Source of the DNA: Bacteroidales bacterium | GTDB taxonomy: Bacteria; Bacteroidota; Bacteroidia; Bacteroidales; UBA932 | Direction of reading: 5' to 3' | DNA: 64,000 nt | Assembly: GCA_016287075.1 (NCBI GenBank) | Contig: JAEEVC010000007.1 | Span: 1-64,000 of the forward strand | In this document: positions 38,764-47,658 of the stretch, in pieces | Layout of the letters: each line of letters starts with the position of its first letter | How positions within the stretch are numbered: position 1 is the first letter of the stretch | Program-made: the position numbers and the translations under genes | The notes under the pieces: model-generated | Told to the model about the DNA's origin: nothing | What the model saw: the letters and a program-made list of their open reading frames with translations, nothing else | The model's database searches: none

Positions 38764-40119
38764 ATGGACAGTTTTACCCGGAATTATGTTGACCGCTTCA
38801 TGGCGGACGTCATCGCCAGGAATCCCGGCGAGGCGGAGTTTCACCAGGCCGTCCGCGAAGTCGTGGAAAGTGTCGCCCCCTACATCACTGCCTGTCCGCA
38901 CCTGATGGACAAGAAGGTGATGGAACGCATCGTTGAACCTGAAAGGATCCTGATCTTCCGCGTCCCTTGGACGGACGACAGGGGCGAGGTCCACATCAAC
39001 CGCGGTTTCCGCGTGCAGTGCAACAGTGCCCTCGGTCCTTACAAGGGCGGTATCCGTTTCCACCCCAGCGTGAATCTTTCCATCATGAAGTTCCTCGCTT
39101 TCGAGCAGACCTTCAAGAACAGCCTGACCACCCTTCCGATGGGCGGTGCCAAGGGCGGTTCCGACTTCAATCCCCGCGGAAAGTCCGACGACGAGGTGAT
39201 GCGTTTCTGCCAGAGTTTCATGACGGAGCTCTTCCGCCATATCGGTCAGGATACCGATGTGCCCGCGGGCGACATCGGCGTCGGCGGCCGTGAGATCGGC
39301 TATCTTTTCGGCCAGTACAAGCGTCTCCGCAACGAATTCACGGGTACGCTGACCGGCAAGGGGCTCGGCTGGGGCGGCTCGCTGCTCCGTCCGGAAGCGA
39401 CCGGATACGGCCTCTGCTATTTCACCGAGCAGATGCTTGGAACGCGCGGGGAAAGCTTTGCGGGCAAGACGGTTCTGATTTCCGGCGCCGGCAATGTGGC
39501 CCAGTATGCCGCCCAGAAGGCGATGCGTCTCGGCGCCAAGGTCGTCACGCTCTCCGACTCCGACGGTTTCATCTATGATCCCGACGGCCTGGACGAGGAG
39601 AAGATGGCGTATGTCTTCGAACTGAAGAAAATCTACCGGGGACGCATCAAGGAATATGCGGACAAGTATCCCGGATCGACCTATTATCCCGGCGAGCGCC
39701 CCTGGCGCATCCCCTGCGATATCGCGCTTCCCTGCGCCACGCAGAATGAGATCAGGAAGGAAGATGCCGAGAAACTGGTTGCCGGCGGCTGCATGTGCGT
39801 CGCGGAAGGCGCCAACATGCCTTCGACTCCGGAAGCCATCCACGTCTTCCAGGAGAACGGCCTGCTGTATGCGCCGGGCAAGGCTTCCAATGCGGGCGGT
39901 GTGTCCACATCCGGGCTGGAAATGACCCAGAACTCGATGCGGCAGCACTGGACGGCGGAGGAAGTGGACAGCCATCTCCGCCGGATCATGTCCGACATCC
40001 ATGCCGCCTGCCTGAAATACGGAACGAATGAGGACGGCACGGTGAATTATGTCCGTGGTGCGAACACGGCGGCCTTCATCAAAGTGGCGGATGCGATGAT
40101 GGACCAGGGACTTGTCTAG
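38764..40119 (+). CDS. gdhA: NADP-type glutamate dehydrogenase
   Basis: 451 residues, the hexameric 450-residue class. It makes glutamate from 2-oxoglutarate and ammonia, the main nitrogen entry point in Bacteroidales. The substrate-binding block GPYKGGIRFHPSVNLSIMKFLAFEQ is followed by the catalytic PMGGAKGGSDF. The Rossmann part has VLISGAGNVAQYAAQKAM, and SGLEMTQNSMRQHWTAEEVD closes it. The fingerprint GAGNVAQYA resembles the E. coli/NADP-dependent class, although coenzyme choice cannot be proven. It is a single gene flanked by a terminator and a promoter upstream; its stop overlaps the end of the opposing capD-like gene by 3 nt. Confidence 0.95.
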   Translation: MDSFTRNYVDRFMADVIARNPGEAEFHQAVREVVESVAPYITACPHLMDKKVMERIVEPERILIFRVPWTDDRGEVHINRGFRVQCNSALGPYKGGIRFHPSVNLSIMKFLAFEQTFKNSLTTLPMGGAKGGSDFNPRGKSDDEVMRFCQSFMTELFRHIGQDTDVPAGDIGVGGREIGYLFGQYKRLRNEFTGTLTGKGLGWGGSLLRPEATGYGLCYFTEQMLGTRGESFAGKTVLISGAGNVAQYAAQKAMRLGAKVVTLSDSDGFIYDPDGLDEEKMAYVFELKKIYRGRIKEYADKYPGSTYYPGERPWRIPCDIALPCATQNEIRKEDAEKLVAGGCMCVAEGANMPSTPEAIHVFQENGLLYAPGKASNAGGVSTSGLEMTQNSMRQHWTAEEVDSHLRRIMSDIHAACLKYGTNEDGTVNYVRGANTAAFIKVADAMMDQGLV

Positions 40120-42032
40120 TCCTTCCTGTCGTATTTCTCAAATTCGGAATTCTGGCTCTTGTACTCGGGTACGAGCCGTTTCATCAGTTGGATCAGCTCG
40201 GGGATGTCCACCTTCTTGGACAGTTCCTCGAGCTTTTCCGTTGCTGCCGTGACCTCGTCGAAGGCATATTCACGGACTTTGGCGATGCGGATGCGCTCGT
40301 GGAAGGACGGGAGGGTATTCTCCTTGTCGGAGAGGACCTCTTCGTAGAGCTTCTCGCCGGGGCGCAGGCCGGTATATTCGATTTTGATGTCCTTGTCCGG
40401 TTCAAGGCCGGCGAGGGTGATCATGCGCCTGGCCAGGGTGTCGATCTTGACGGGTTCGCCCATGTCGAAGACGAGGATCTGGTTCCCTTCGGACAGGGCG
40501 GCGGCCTCCATCACGAGGCGGCAGGCCTCCGGAATGGTCATAAAGAAACGGGTGATGTCCGGGTGGGTGACCGTGAGCGGGCCGCCCTGGGCCAGCTGCT
40601 CCTGGAAGCGCGGGATGACGGAACCGTTTGATCCCAGCACGTTTCCGAAGCGGGTCGTCACAAAACGGGTCTTGCCGGGATGGCCGCCGTTCTGGATGGA
40701 CAGGCCGAGGGACTGGACATAGATTTCGGCGATGCGCTTGGAGCAGCCCATCACGTTCGTCGGGTTGACGGCCTTGTCGGTGGAGATCATCACCATTTTT
40801 TCCACCCCGTATTCGCAGCATTTGTCCGCGATATTCCGGGTGCCGATGACATTGACGTGGATGGCCTCGGCCGGATTTTCTTCCATCAGCGGGACATGTT
40901 TGTAGGCGGCGGCATGGAACACGATCTGGGGATGCCAGGTGCGGAAAACGTAATCCAGCCTGTTGCGGTTGCGCACGTCGCCGATGACGGGCACGAACGG
41001 CAGGTCGGGATACTGGTCCTGGAGTTCCAGGCGGAGTTCATGGGTGGGCGTCTCCCCGTTGTCGAAAAGGATCAGTTTCCGGAGGCCGAAAGCGGAAAGC
41101 TGCCGGCAGAGTTCGGAGCCGATGGAGCCGGCGGCGCCGGTCACCATGACGACCTTGTCCCGGAAGGATTCGTCGATCTCGTTCAGGGAAATCCGGATCT
41201 CTTCCCGGCCCAGCAGGTCTTCCACCTTCACCTCGCGGGGCTTGAGGAGGGATGCGCTTTCCGCCACTTCGTTGAAGGGCGGCATGATCAGCGCCTTGAC
41301 TTTCAGGCGGCTGCAATAGTCGATGACGCCGTTTGCCTCGGTCCGGACATCGGACCCGCTGGTGAAGAGGATGCTGTCGGGGGAGAGTTTCCGGACCACG
41401 CGGGAGAAACTCTCCTCATCGTTGAAGGAATAGACTTTGAGCCGGTCGATGAGGATTTCGTGCGTGCCGTCGGAACGGACCAGGAAGCCGATCAGCTTGT
41501 ATTGGGAGGACTGCTGGAGACGGGTGATGACCGAAACGGATTTGTCCGTGGTCCCGTACACAAGGACGCGCTTGTGGCGGAAACGGTCCTGGATGCGGCC
41601 GTTGATGTACTCATAGGCGATGATCATCGAGATCCGGATTCCGAGCAGCAGGAAGAGCGTGAGCAGGAAATCCATGACGAGGATGAAGGGGATGGCACGT
41701 CCGAGGGTATAGGACGTGGCCATCACGGCCAGCAGGATGAGCGCCTTGCCCAGCGCCACGAAGAAGAAAGGGATGCCGTCCCGTGCGGAGAAATGCCGGA
41801 TGATGATCCGGTAGGTGCCCGTCAGGAGGAAAAGCAGGACCGACGCGAGCGCGGATGTGACCATGTACTTGACAAGGAACATCTGCGTCAGGTTCCCTGA
41901 TTGGGAGATATAGTTTGCACCGAGCACGACGAACAGGGAGGCGAGGCAGGAAAGGAAGATATCCGCCACGAAGATGAGCCGCGTGCTGAGGTAGCGCTCC
42001 TGCAGTTTTTTCAAACGAGAAATACTGGACAT
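40116..42032 (-). CDS. Membrane-anchored nucleotide-sugar 4,6-dehydratase/epimerase (CapD/FlaA1 family)
   Basis: 638 residues. Four N-terminal transmembrane helices (about 17-120) are followed by a CoA-binding-like domain (130-270) and a long-form SDR domain (285-600). The latter opens with MVTGAAGSIGSELCRQLSAFG and contains FHAAAYKHVPLMEENPAEAIHVN. The catalytic triad is in MISTDKAVNPTNVMGCSKRIAE, where Met replaces the usual Tyr, as in the PglF/FlaA1/CapD group. It acts on UDP-GlcNAc-type donors in the first steps of surface polysaccharide or glycoprotein sugar synthesis. It is transcribed away from the flippase-glycosyltransferase cluster, with which it shares a divergent promoter region. 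Confidence 0.92.
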   Translation of the reverse strand: MSSISRLKKLQERYLSTRLIFVADIFLSCLASLFVVLGANYISQSGNLTQMFLVKYMVTSALASVLLFLLTGTYRIIIRHFSARDGIPFFFVALGKALILLAVMATSYTLGRAIPFILVMDFLLTLFLLLGIRISMIIAYEYINGRIQDRFRHKRVLVYGTTDKSVSVITRLQQSSQYKLIGFLVRSDGTHEILIDRLKVYSFNDEESFSRVVRKLSPDSILFTSGSDVRTEANGVIDYCSRLKVKALIMPPFNEVAESASLLKPREVKVEDLLGREEIRISLNEIDESFRDKVVMVTGAAGSIGSELCRQLSAFGLRKLILFDNGETPTHELRLELQDQYPDLPFVPVIGDVRNRNRLDYVFRTWHPQIVFHAAAYKHVPLMEENPAEAIHVNVIGTRNIADKCCEYGVEKMVMISTDKAVNPTNVMGCSKRIAEIYVQSLGLSIQNGGHPGKTRFVTTRFGNVLGSNGSVIPRFQEQLAQGGPLTVTHPDITRFFMTIPEACRLVMEAAALSEGNQILVFDMGEPVKIDTLARRMITLAGLEPDKDIKIEYTGLRPGEKLYEEVLSDKENTLPSFHERIRIAKVREYAFDEVTAATEKLEELSKKVDIPELIQLMKRLVPEYKSQNSEFEKYDRKD

Positions 42033-42053
42033 TGCCTTCGTTGTGTAAGACTA

Positions 42054-42061
42054 CAAATGTA
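42054..42061 (-). promoter_or_regulatory. -7 promoter box of the CapD-like gene
   Basis: Read leftward: TACATTTG, perfect TAnnTTTG, with CTTG 20 nt upstream in the -33 place; 21 nt before the ATG at 42032. Confidence 0.75.
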
Positions 42062-42122
42062 AGTCAAATTAACGGGATAAGCAAGTTTCTTCCGCCCGGG
42101 CCCGGAAAAGCGAAAAAATGAT

Positions 42123-42130
42123 TATTTTTG
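42123..42130 (+). promoter_or_regulatory. -7 promoter box of the polysaccharide operon
   Basis: TATTTTTG, perfect TAnnTTTG, 18 nt before the flippase ATG at 42149; divergent from the CapD-like promoter. Confidence 0.72.
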
Positions 42131-42148
42131 TAAGTTCAACATGCGCGC

Positions 42149-43699
42149 ATGAAAACGTCGAGTCCAGAAACCCTTCCGTCCGACAGGAGCCGGCGGATCG
42201 CCCGGAATACGGTGTTCCTGTATTTCAGGATGTTCCTGCTGATGGCCATCGGGCTGTTCACCTCGCGGGTCGTCCTGCAGGCGCTGGGCAAGACGGATGT
42301 GGGCGTGTACAACGCCGTCGGCGGTGTCGTCATGATGTTCACCGTCGTGACCAATTCCCTTTCCACCGCTATCAGCCGCTTCCTGACCTACGGCATGGGG
42401 GAGCGGGATGCGGGTGGGACGACCGACCTGCGGACGGTGTTCTCCACCGGCGTCGTGGTGGAACTGATCCTCTCCGGCATCATCTTCCTGCTGGTTGAAA
42501 CGGTCGGCCTCTGGTTCCTGAACGGGCATTACAACATCCCGCCGGACAGGCTGGGCGCCGCGAACTGGGTGATGCAGTGCGCGATGCTGGTGCTCGTCAT
42601 CAACCTCGTCAGCGTGCCGTTCAATGCGGTCATCATCGCCCATGAACAGATGCGCGCCTTCGCGTTCATCAGCATCGTCGAAGCCGTGCTGAAACTCGGC
42701 GTGGCGTTGCTGCTGTCCGTCTCCGGCTTCGACAAACTGAAAACCTACGCGGTGCTGATGGTCGCGGTCGCCCTGGCGGTCCGCGGCATCTATGCGGCCT
42801 ATTGCCGCCGTTTCCCGGAATGCCGCGGCCGGCTTGTCTTCGACCGGGAGACCTTCCGGAAAATGACCGGATTTGCCGGCTGGAACTTCTTCGGGTCCGC
42901 CTCCTACCTCTGCAACACGCAGGGCGTCAATATCGTGACCAACCTGTATTTCGGCGTTGCGGTCAATGCCGCCCGCGGCTATGCCGTCCAGGTGGAAGGC
43001 ATTGTCCGGCAGTTCGTTACAAGCTTCACGACGGCACTGAATCCGCAGATTACCAAGTCTTATGCGGAAGGGCGGCGCTCCTATTGCTACGAACTCGTCT
43101 GCAAGGGAGCGAAGTATTCATGGCTGCTGATGCTTCTTTTTGCCCTGCCTTTCGCCTTCGAGTCGGACCGCCTGCTGACCCTCTGGCTGGGCGATTACCC
43201 CGCCTATACCGATATTTTCGTTCCGCTGGCGATTGTTGCCAACATGGTCGATATGTTCGGCAATTCCCTGGCCATGCTGGCCATGGCGACGGGGGAGATC
43301 CGGCGCTATTACCTGATCGTCGGCGGGTTTACCTTCCTGGTTTTCCCGGTCTCCTGGCTGTGCTTCGCGCTGGGCATGCCGCCGCAGACGGCATATGTCG
43401 TCTATATCATCGTCTATTCCCTCCTCGTTGGGGTGAAACTGTTGATACTCAAGGGGCAGATCGGATTTCCCCCGGCGGAATTCGTGCGGGAGACGATCTG
43501 GAAAGTGCTCGCCGTGACGGTGCCGTCCGTGCTGGTGACGGGGCTTGTCTGGTTCCTCCTTCCGGCTTCGATCTGGCGCCTCCTCGCCGTCCTGGCCGCC
43601 AGCACGGGCTCGATCGCCCTCTTCTCCTGGCTTTTCGCCGCAACCCCGGGCGAACGCGCCTATGCCCTTTCCATCCTTCGTAAATACACGCGCAAATGA
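42149..43699 (+). CDS. Polysaccharide flippase (Wzx/MATE-like, MOP superfamily)
   Basis: 516 residues with about 12 to 14 hydrophobic segments, for example VFLYFRMFLLMAIGLFTSRVVLQALG near the start and YLIVGGFTFLVFPVSWLCFALG late. The pattern of a helix followed by LGKTDVGVYNAVGGVV is the common opening of Bacteroidota O-unit exporters of the MOP superfamily. It should turn undecaprenyl-linked oligosaccharides to the outer face of the inner membrane. First of six head-to-tail overlapping genes (ATGA with the next). Confidence 0.88.
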   Translation: MKTSSPETLPSDRSRRIARNTVFLYFRMFLLMAIGLFTSRVVLQALGKTDVGVYNAVGGVVMMFTVVTNSLSTAISRFLTYGMGERDAGGTTDLRTVFSTGVVVELILSGIIFLLVETVGLWFLNGHYNIPPDRLGAANWVMQCAMLVLVINLVSVPFNAVIIAHEQMRAFAFISIVEAVLKLGVALLLSVSGFDKLKTYAVLMVAVALAVRGIYAAYCRRFPECRGRLVFDRETFRKMTGFAGWNFFGSASYLCNTQGVNIVTNLYFGVAVNAARGYAVQVEGIVRQFVTSFTTALNPQITKSYAEGRRSYCYELVCKGAKYSWLLMLLFALPFAFESDRLLTLWLGDYPAYTDIFVPLAIVANMVDMFGNSLAMLAMATGEIRRYYLIVGGFTFLVFPVSWLCFALGMPPQTAYVVYIIVYSLLVGVKLLILKGQIGFPPAEFVRETIWKVLAVTVPSVLVTGLVWFLLPASIWRLLAVLAASTGSIALFSWLFAATPGERAYALSILRKYTRK

Positions 43700-44649
43700 C
43701 TCCGTACGGCCGCATCAAGAACTGGTTGAAAGTCCGGCGTTCTTTCCGCCGGGAGGCGCGGGCGTTCCTGCGTCTCAACAGGCGCTACAATGCCTCGTGC
43801 GCTCCCGAAAAGGATATCGCCAAGTTGCAGAACCTGATCCGGCGGGAGGCGCATACCTTGGAAAAGGGGCTTTCCCTCCGGGCGCCCCGCCATGGCTTCG
43901 GCGAGGAAAAGGCGGCGCATCTGCTCGGACGCATCGATGCTTACGTCGCCCGCTTCGGACGAGACGGCTTCCTGGACGGACCGCTGGGTATCCTGGCCAA
44001 CTATCTGGAATATACTGAGAATCATGGCATTGCGCTTCCTTCATTGAAGAAACGCCTGGCTGCGTATGACGCCCGTCCGGCCGATGCCGTCGTCGAACTG
44101 GACGCGGAAGCGGTCCGCCAGTCGGCGCAGGGCGATTTCGACGCCTTGACGGCCAGCCGGCATTCCATCCGTTATTTCACACCGGATCCGGTTCCTGCCG
44201 CCGCTGTGGATGCGGCGCTTGCGATTGCATCGCGGACCCCTTCCGCCTGCAACCGGCAGGCATGGCGGACGCATCTGTTCACCGGAGACCGCTGTCACGC
44301 GCTGCTGCGCTGGCAGGGCGGCTGCCGTGGTTTCGAAACGGAAATCGGCACCTGCATCCTGGTGACCGCCGACCGGCGGGCATTCCTTTATTACGAGACG
44401 CACCAGCCCTATGTGGACGGGGGAATGTATGCGATGAACCTGCTCAACGCATTGCATTTCAAAGGATTGGGAACGATTCCGCTCTCCTGCGGCTTCGAAG
44501 CGGAGAAATTGCTCGGTCTCAGGGACTTCGGCATCCCGGATTACGAGGTTCCGGTGCTGGTCATCGGCATCGGCTGCATGGAGCCGCATTTCCATGTGGC
44601 CGCTTCGGTCCGGAAACCGGTATCAGAAACCCACACGCAACAGGCATGA
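43696..44649 (+). CDS. Nitroreductase-family protein of the polysaccharide cluster
   Basis: 317 residues. The first ~145 form a helical extension (CAPEKDIAKLQNLIRREAHTLEKGL...). A nitroreductase fold follows: ASRHSIRYFTPDPVPAAAVDAAL, IASRTPSACNRQAWRTHLF (phosphate of FMN) and GGMYAMNLLNALHFKGLGTIPLSCGF. A nitroreductase-like protein beside a pyruvyl transferase is a recurrent layout in bacterial surface-polysaccharide clusters; its role is unproven, perhaps a redox step on a sugar precursor. It overlaps its neighbours on both sides by ATGA, so it is a built-in part of the operon. Confidence 0.85.
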   Translation: MTPYGRIKNWLKVRRSFRREARAFLRLNRRYNASCAPEKDIAKLQNLIRREAHTLEKGLSLRAPRHGFGEEKAAHLLGRIDAYVARFGRDGFLDGPLGILANYLEYTENHGIALPSLKKRLAAYDARPADAVVELDAEAVRQSAQGDFDALTASRHSIRYFTPDPVPAAAVDAALAIASRTPSACNRQAWRTHLFTGDRCHALLRWQGGCRGFETEIGTCILVTADRRAFLYYETHQPYVDGGMYAMNLLNALHFKGLGTIPLSCGFEAEKLLGLRDFGIPDYEVPVLVIGIGCMEPHFHVAASVRKPVSETHTQQA

Positions 44650-45839
44650 AGATCCTCCTTATCGACCAGCCCATCCGCAACCGCGGCGACGAATCGGCCC
44701 ATAAGGCGCTGGTCCGTTCGCTGCTTGCCGCCGTTCCCGGGATCCGGATAACGGTCCCGTACCGCTATCCGGAGGCGGACATGGCCCCGTTCATGGTGCC
44801 GGGTGTGCAATATGTCCACACGGAGGAAGACCTTTTCTATTACCGCTGCCGCTTATACGGGGCGAAATACGGCCTCCGTTTCCTCTGGCACCTGGATCCG
44901 TCCATCCGCCGTCTTTCGGCCCTGTACCGGGAGGCGGATGCCGTCGTCAGTGCCCCCGGCGGGATCAATCTCGGCGGCTTCAAGGACTGGCACCACCTCT
45001 TTTATCTCCAACTGGCGCTCCATCTTCGGAAACCGCTGCTGTATTTCGGCCGCTCGGTAGGTCCTTTCCCGGAGAGCGACCCGGACCGCGTCCGATTCAA
45101 GCGGGAAGCGGGGAAGGTCCTGGACGGGATGCGCTTCATTTCCATCCGGGATGCGGTTTCGAAGACCTATGTGGGGGACCGTCCGTGCGTGGAGACGCTC
45201 GACAGTGCATTCCTGGAGCGTCCCGTTGCCGACATTCCGAAGGAAGTGCTTGATTATGTGGGAGAAAGCCCGTATTTCGTATTCGTTCCGAATGCCCTGG
45301 TCTGGCACTACCGCTACAAGGGAATGCCGCTGGAGACCATCCGGGACTTCTTTGCCGGCATGCTCTCTTCGCTCAAAGCGGCCCATCCCGGCTGCAAGGC
45401 GGTTCTCCTGCCGCAGCTCTATAACGGGCCGCATTGGATTGAGAATGACCGGCTTTTCTTCGAACAGGTCGCACCGGAGGGCGCTTTTGTCGCGCCGGAT
45501 ACCTACAGTTCGGACGTCCAGCAGGCCATTATCCGCAGGAGTGCCTTCCTGGTCGGCGCCCGCTACCATTCGGTGGTCTTCGCCATCAACAACGGCGTGC
45601 CTTTCGTGGCGCTCTCCTATGAACATAAAATGAGCGGTCTGGCTGCCTCGCTGGGCCTTTCCTCCCGTGTGGTGGACATCACGGATGCCGTGCGTACGCC
45701 TGAGGGCCGGGCAAGGGTCATTGCGGATACACTTGCCGTTCCGCTGGTTGCAGCTCCGGATGCAGGCCGGAAGGCCGCGGAGGTCGCGCAGAAGGGATTC
45801 GACGCGTTCCTGCAGGCTTTGAAGGAGGTTTGTCCATGA
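44646..45839 (+). CDS. Polysaccharide pyruvyl transferase-family protein
   Basis: 397 residues from MKILLIDQPIRNRGDESAHKA, the GDE/G-rich entry of this family. Other typical segments are ADAVVSAPGGINLGGFKDW, LYFGRSVGPFPESD, ISIRDAVSKTYVGD and RSAFLVGARYHSVVFAINNGVPFVALSYEHKMSGL (the ARxHS motif). Members add a pyruvate ketal to a sugar of an exopolysaccharide, giving it negative charge; some are only related in fold. It lies in the overlapping series nitroreductase-pyruvyl transferase-GT2. Confidence 0.9.
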   Translation: MKILLIDQPIRNRGDESAHKALVRSLLAAVPGIRITVPYRYPEADMAPFMVPGVQYVHTEEDLFYYRCRLYGAKYGLRFLWHLDPSIRRLSALYREADAVVSAPGGINLGGFKDWHHLFYLQLALHLRKPLLYFGRSVGPFPESDPDRVRFKREAGKVLDGMRFISIRDAVSKTYVGDRPCVETLDSAFLERPVADIPKEVLDYVGESPYFVFVPNALVWHYRYKGMPLETIRDFFAGMLSSLKAAHPGCKAVLLPQLYNGPHWIENDRLFFEQVAPEGAFVAPDTYSSDVQQAIIRRSAFLVGARYHSVVFAINNGVPFVALSYEHKMSGLAASLGLSSRVVDITDAVRTPEGRARVIADTLAVPLVAAPDAGRKAAEVAQKGFDAFLQALKEVCP

Positions 45840-46729
45840 GAATCAGTGCCATCATACCGAACTACAACCATGCCCCTTTCCTGGAGGAGCGGATCCGGAG
45901 CATCCTGGCGCAGACCCGCCGGCCGGACGAGATCATCTTCCTCGACGACGCTTCGACCGATGACAGCCTTTCGGTTGTTTCCGCCTTTGATTGCTTTTCA
46001 AAAGTAATTGTCAATGAGAAGAATAGCGGTATGCCCTTCAAGCAATGGATGAAGGGGATCGAAGCGGCGACGGGGGACTGTGTCTGGATTGCGGAAAGCG
46101 ATGACAGCTGCGAGCCCAGGATGCTGGAGCGGCTGGTTGAAAGCATGGAAGAGGGGAGTGTGCTCGCCTTCTGTCGTTCGACCGAAATCGGGCCGGAAGG
46201 CAATTCCCTCGGCATCCAGCGCTATCAGCGGGCCTTTTTCGAAGATTTCACGATGGATGGGCCGGGCTTCATCCGGCAATATCTGGCCCCGCGGAATGTC
46301 ATTGCCAACGCCAGTTCGGTCCTGTTCAGCCGGAAAGCGGCGCTGGCGGTAGATCCTTCATTCACGGAGTTCCGGGGGGCGGGGGACATCCTGTTCTGGA
46401 CAGGCATTGCCGCGCAGGGGAATGTCTCCTTCGTCGTGGATGCGATGAACCTCTTCCGGCAGCACGGCGCTAACCGGACGGCAGAGGATGCCGTGAGCGG
46501 CAGGGGCCTGCAGGAGTCGCTCCGGGTCTATCGCGAACTGGAGCGGCGGGGCTGGCTTTCGCCGCTCCGTTTCCGGCGCATCATCGCGGACAACCGCTAC
46601 CGGCTCCTGTATGGTTTCCCGGATCTGCCGGATGCCGTCCGGGCGGAAGCCTTGCAGGCCTGGAAGCAAGGGCCCCTTGTTGATTTGATTGTTAAAGTGA
46701 AGCGCCTGAAGCATCTGATATGGAAGTAA
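45836..46729 (+). CDS. Glycosyltransferase family 2 (first of three)
   Basis: 297 residues from MRISAIIPNYNHAPFLEERIRSILAQ. GT-A motifs: DDASTDDSLSVV (nucleotide site), WIAESDDSCEPRML (the DxD-like ESDD) and the acceptor-side FRGAGDILFWTGIAAQG. The C-terminal helix RLKHLIWK is amphipathic and may touch the membrane. It probably transfers one sugar to the lipid-linked repeat unit in the cytoplasm. The donor is not known. It overlaps the previous gene by 4 nt and the next by 10 nt. Confidence 0.9.
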   Translation: MRISAIIPNYNHAPFLEERIRSILAQTRRPDEIIFLDDASTDDSLSVVSAFDCFSKVIVNEKNSGMPFKQWMKGIEAATGDCVWIAESDDSCEPRMLERLVESMEEGSVLAFCRSTEIGPEGNSLGIQRYQRAFFEDFTMDGPGFIRQYLAPRNVIANASSVLFSRKAALAVDPSFTEFRGAGDILFWTGIAAQGNVSFVVDAMNLFRQHGANRTAEDAVSGRGLQESLRVYRELERRGWLSPLRFRRIIADNRYRLLYGFPDLPDAVRAEALQAWKQGPLVDLIVKVKRLKHLIWK

Positions 46730-47658
46730 GTGTCGTCATCGTCTGCATGAACAGGCCGGACCTCCTGTACCCCTGTCTGGAGAGCATCCGCTCCCATACG
46801 ACCGTCTCGTATGAGCTGTGGGTTGTCGCCTATCGCTTCACGCCTGAAAACCTGGCGGCGCTTCGGAAGGACTATCCGGAAGCACATGTGGTGGTCAGCG
46901 ACGGCCTCCGCGGTTTCTCGGAGAACAACAACCTCGCCCTGCGGCAGGTGCAGGGGCGCTACTGTTTCGTCGTCAATGACGATACGTATTTCTCCACGCC
47001 GGTCATCGACCGGCTGGTCGCCGATTTCGACCGGCTGCCGGCCGCCGCGGCGGTGGTCTCGCCGAAGATCTGCTTCCCGGACGGGCGGGTCCAGACCTGC
47101 GGCCGCGGACCCTGGACGGCCGGGCGCTGGATGGCCCACTATCTCCACCTGGTGGATGAAACGAAAAAGACCCGCTGGACGATGCACGGAGGCCTTTTTA
47201 GGACCTGGACCCTGAACGGGGCCTGCTTCCTGGCCCGGACCGACGCGTTCCGTGCGGCCGGCTGGTTCGACGAGACCTTTACCTTTACCCCGGAGGACAT
47301 CGCCCTGGGCCACCGGTTCAATGAACTGGGTTACCGGGTTTATGCCGATGCGGACGTGGTCATCACCCACGTCGCCGGCGGGACGGTTTCGCCGCTGGAA
47401 GCGGCCATCAAGCCGACGCGTGTCCGCGGAGCCATCCTCTTCTATGGAAAGACGATGGTAAGTCGTTTTCTGCTTGGTTGTTACGTGTGGCTGATTGAAG
47501 CGCTGCGCAGCGTCCGGTACCGCTTTTCGGACCGGAGCGATCCGGCCGGCAGGAATGCCATCATGTACGCGACGGCCCGGAATGTGATGCGCATCGCCTT
47601 CAGCGGCCGGACGACGAAGGAGATCTTTACGGACTTTTATCACGAACTGCACCGATGA
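46720..47658 (+). CDS. Glycosyltransferase family 2 (second)
   Basis: 312 residues. MEVSVVIVCMNRPDLLYPCLESI is the N-terminal strand; GRYCFVVNDDTYFS holds the DxD-type metal site (NDD). RTWTLNGACFLARTDAFRAAGWFDETFTFTPEDIALGHR is the typical ED-containing acceptor and catalytic-base block. A hydrophobic stretch after residue 245 (FLLGCYVWLIEALRS) may anchor the C-terminus to the membrane. The layout resembles rhamnosyl- and other WbbL-type transferases, which would fit a rhamnose-containing glycan, but the sugar cannot be proven. Confidence 0.9.
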   Translation: MEVSVVIVCMNRPDLLYPCLESIRSHTTVSYELWVVAYRFTPENLAALRKDYPEAHVVVSDGLRGFSENNNLALRQVQGRYCFVVNDDTYFSTPVIDRLVADFDRLPAAAAVVSPKICFPDGRVQTCGRGPWTAGRWMAHYLHLVDETKKTRWTMHGGLFRTWTLNGACFLARTDAFRAAGWFDETFTFTPEDIALGHRFNELGYRVYADADVVITHVAGGTVSPLEAAIKPTRVRGAILFYGKTMVSRFLLGCYVWLIEALRSVRYRFSDRSDPAGRNAIMYATARNVMRIAFSGRTTKEIFTDFYHELHR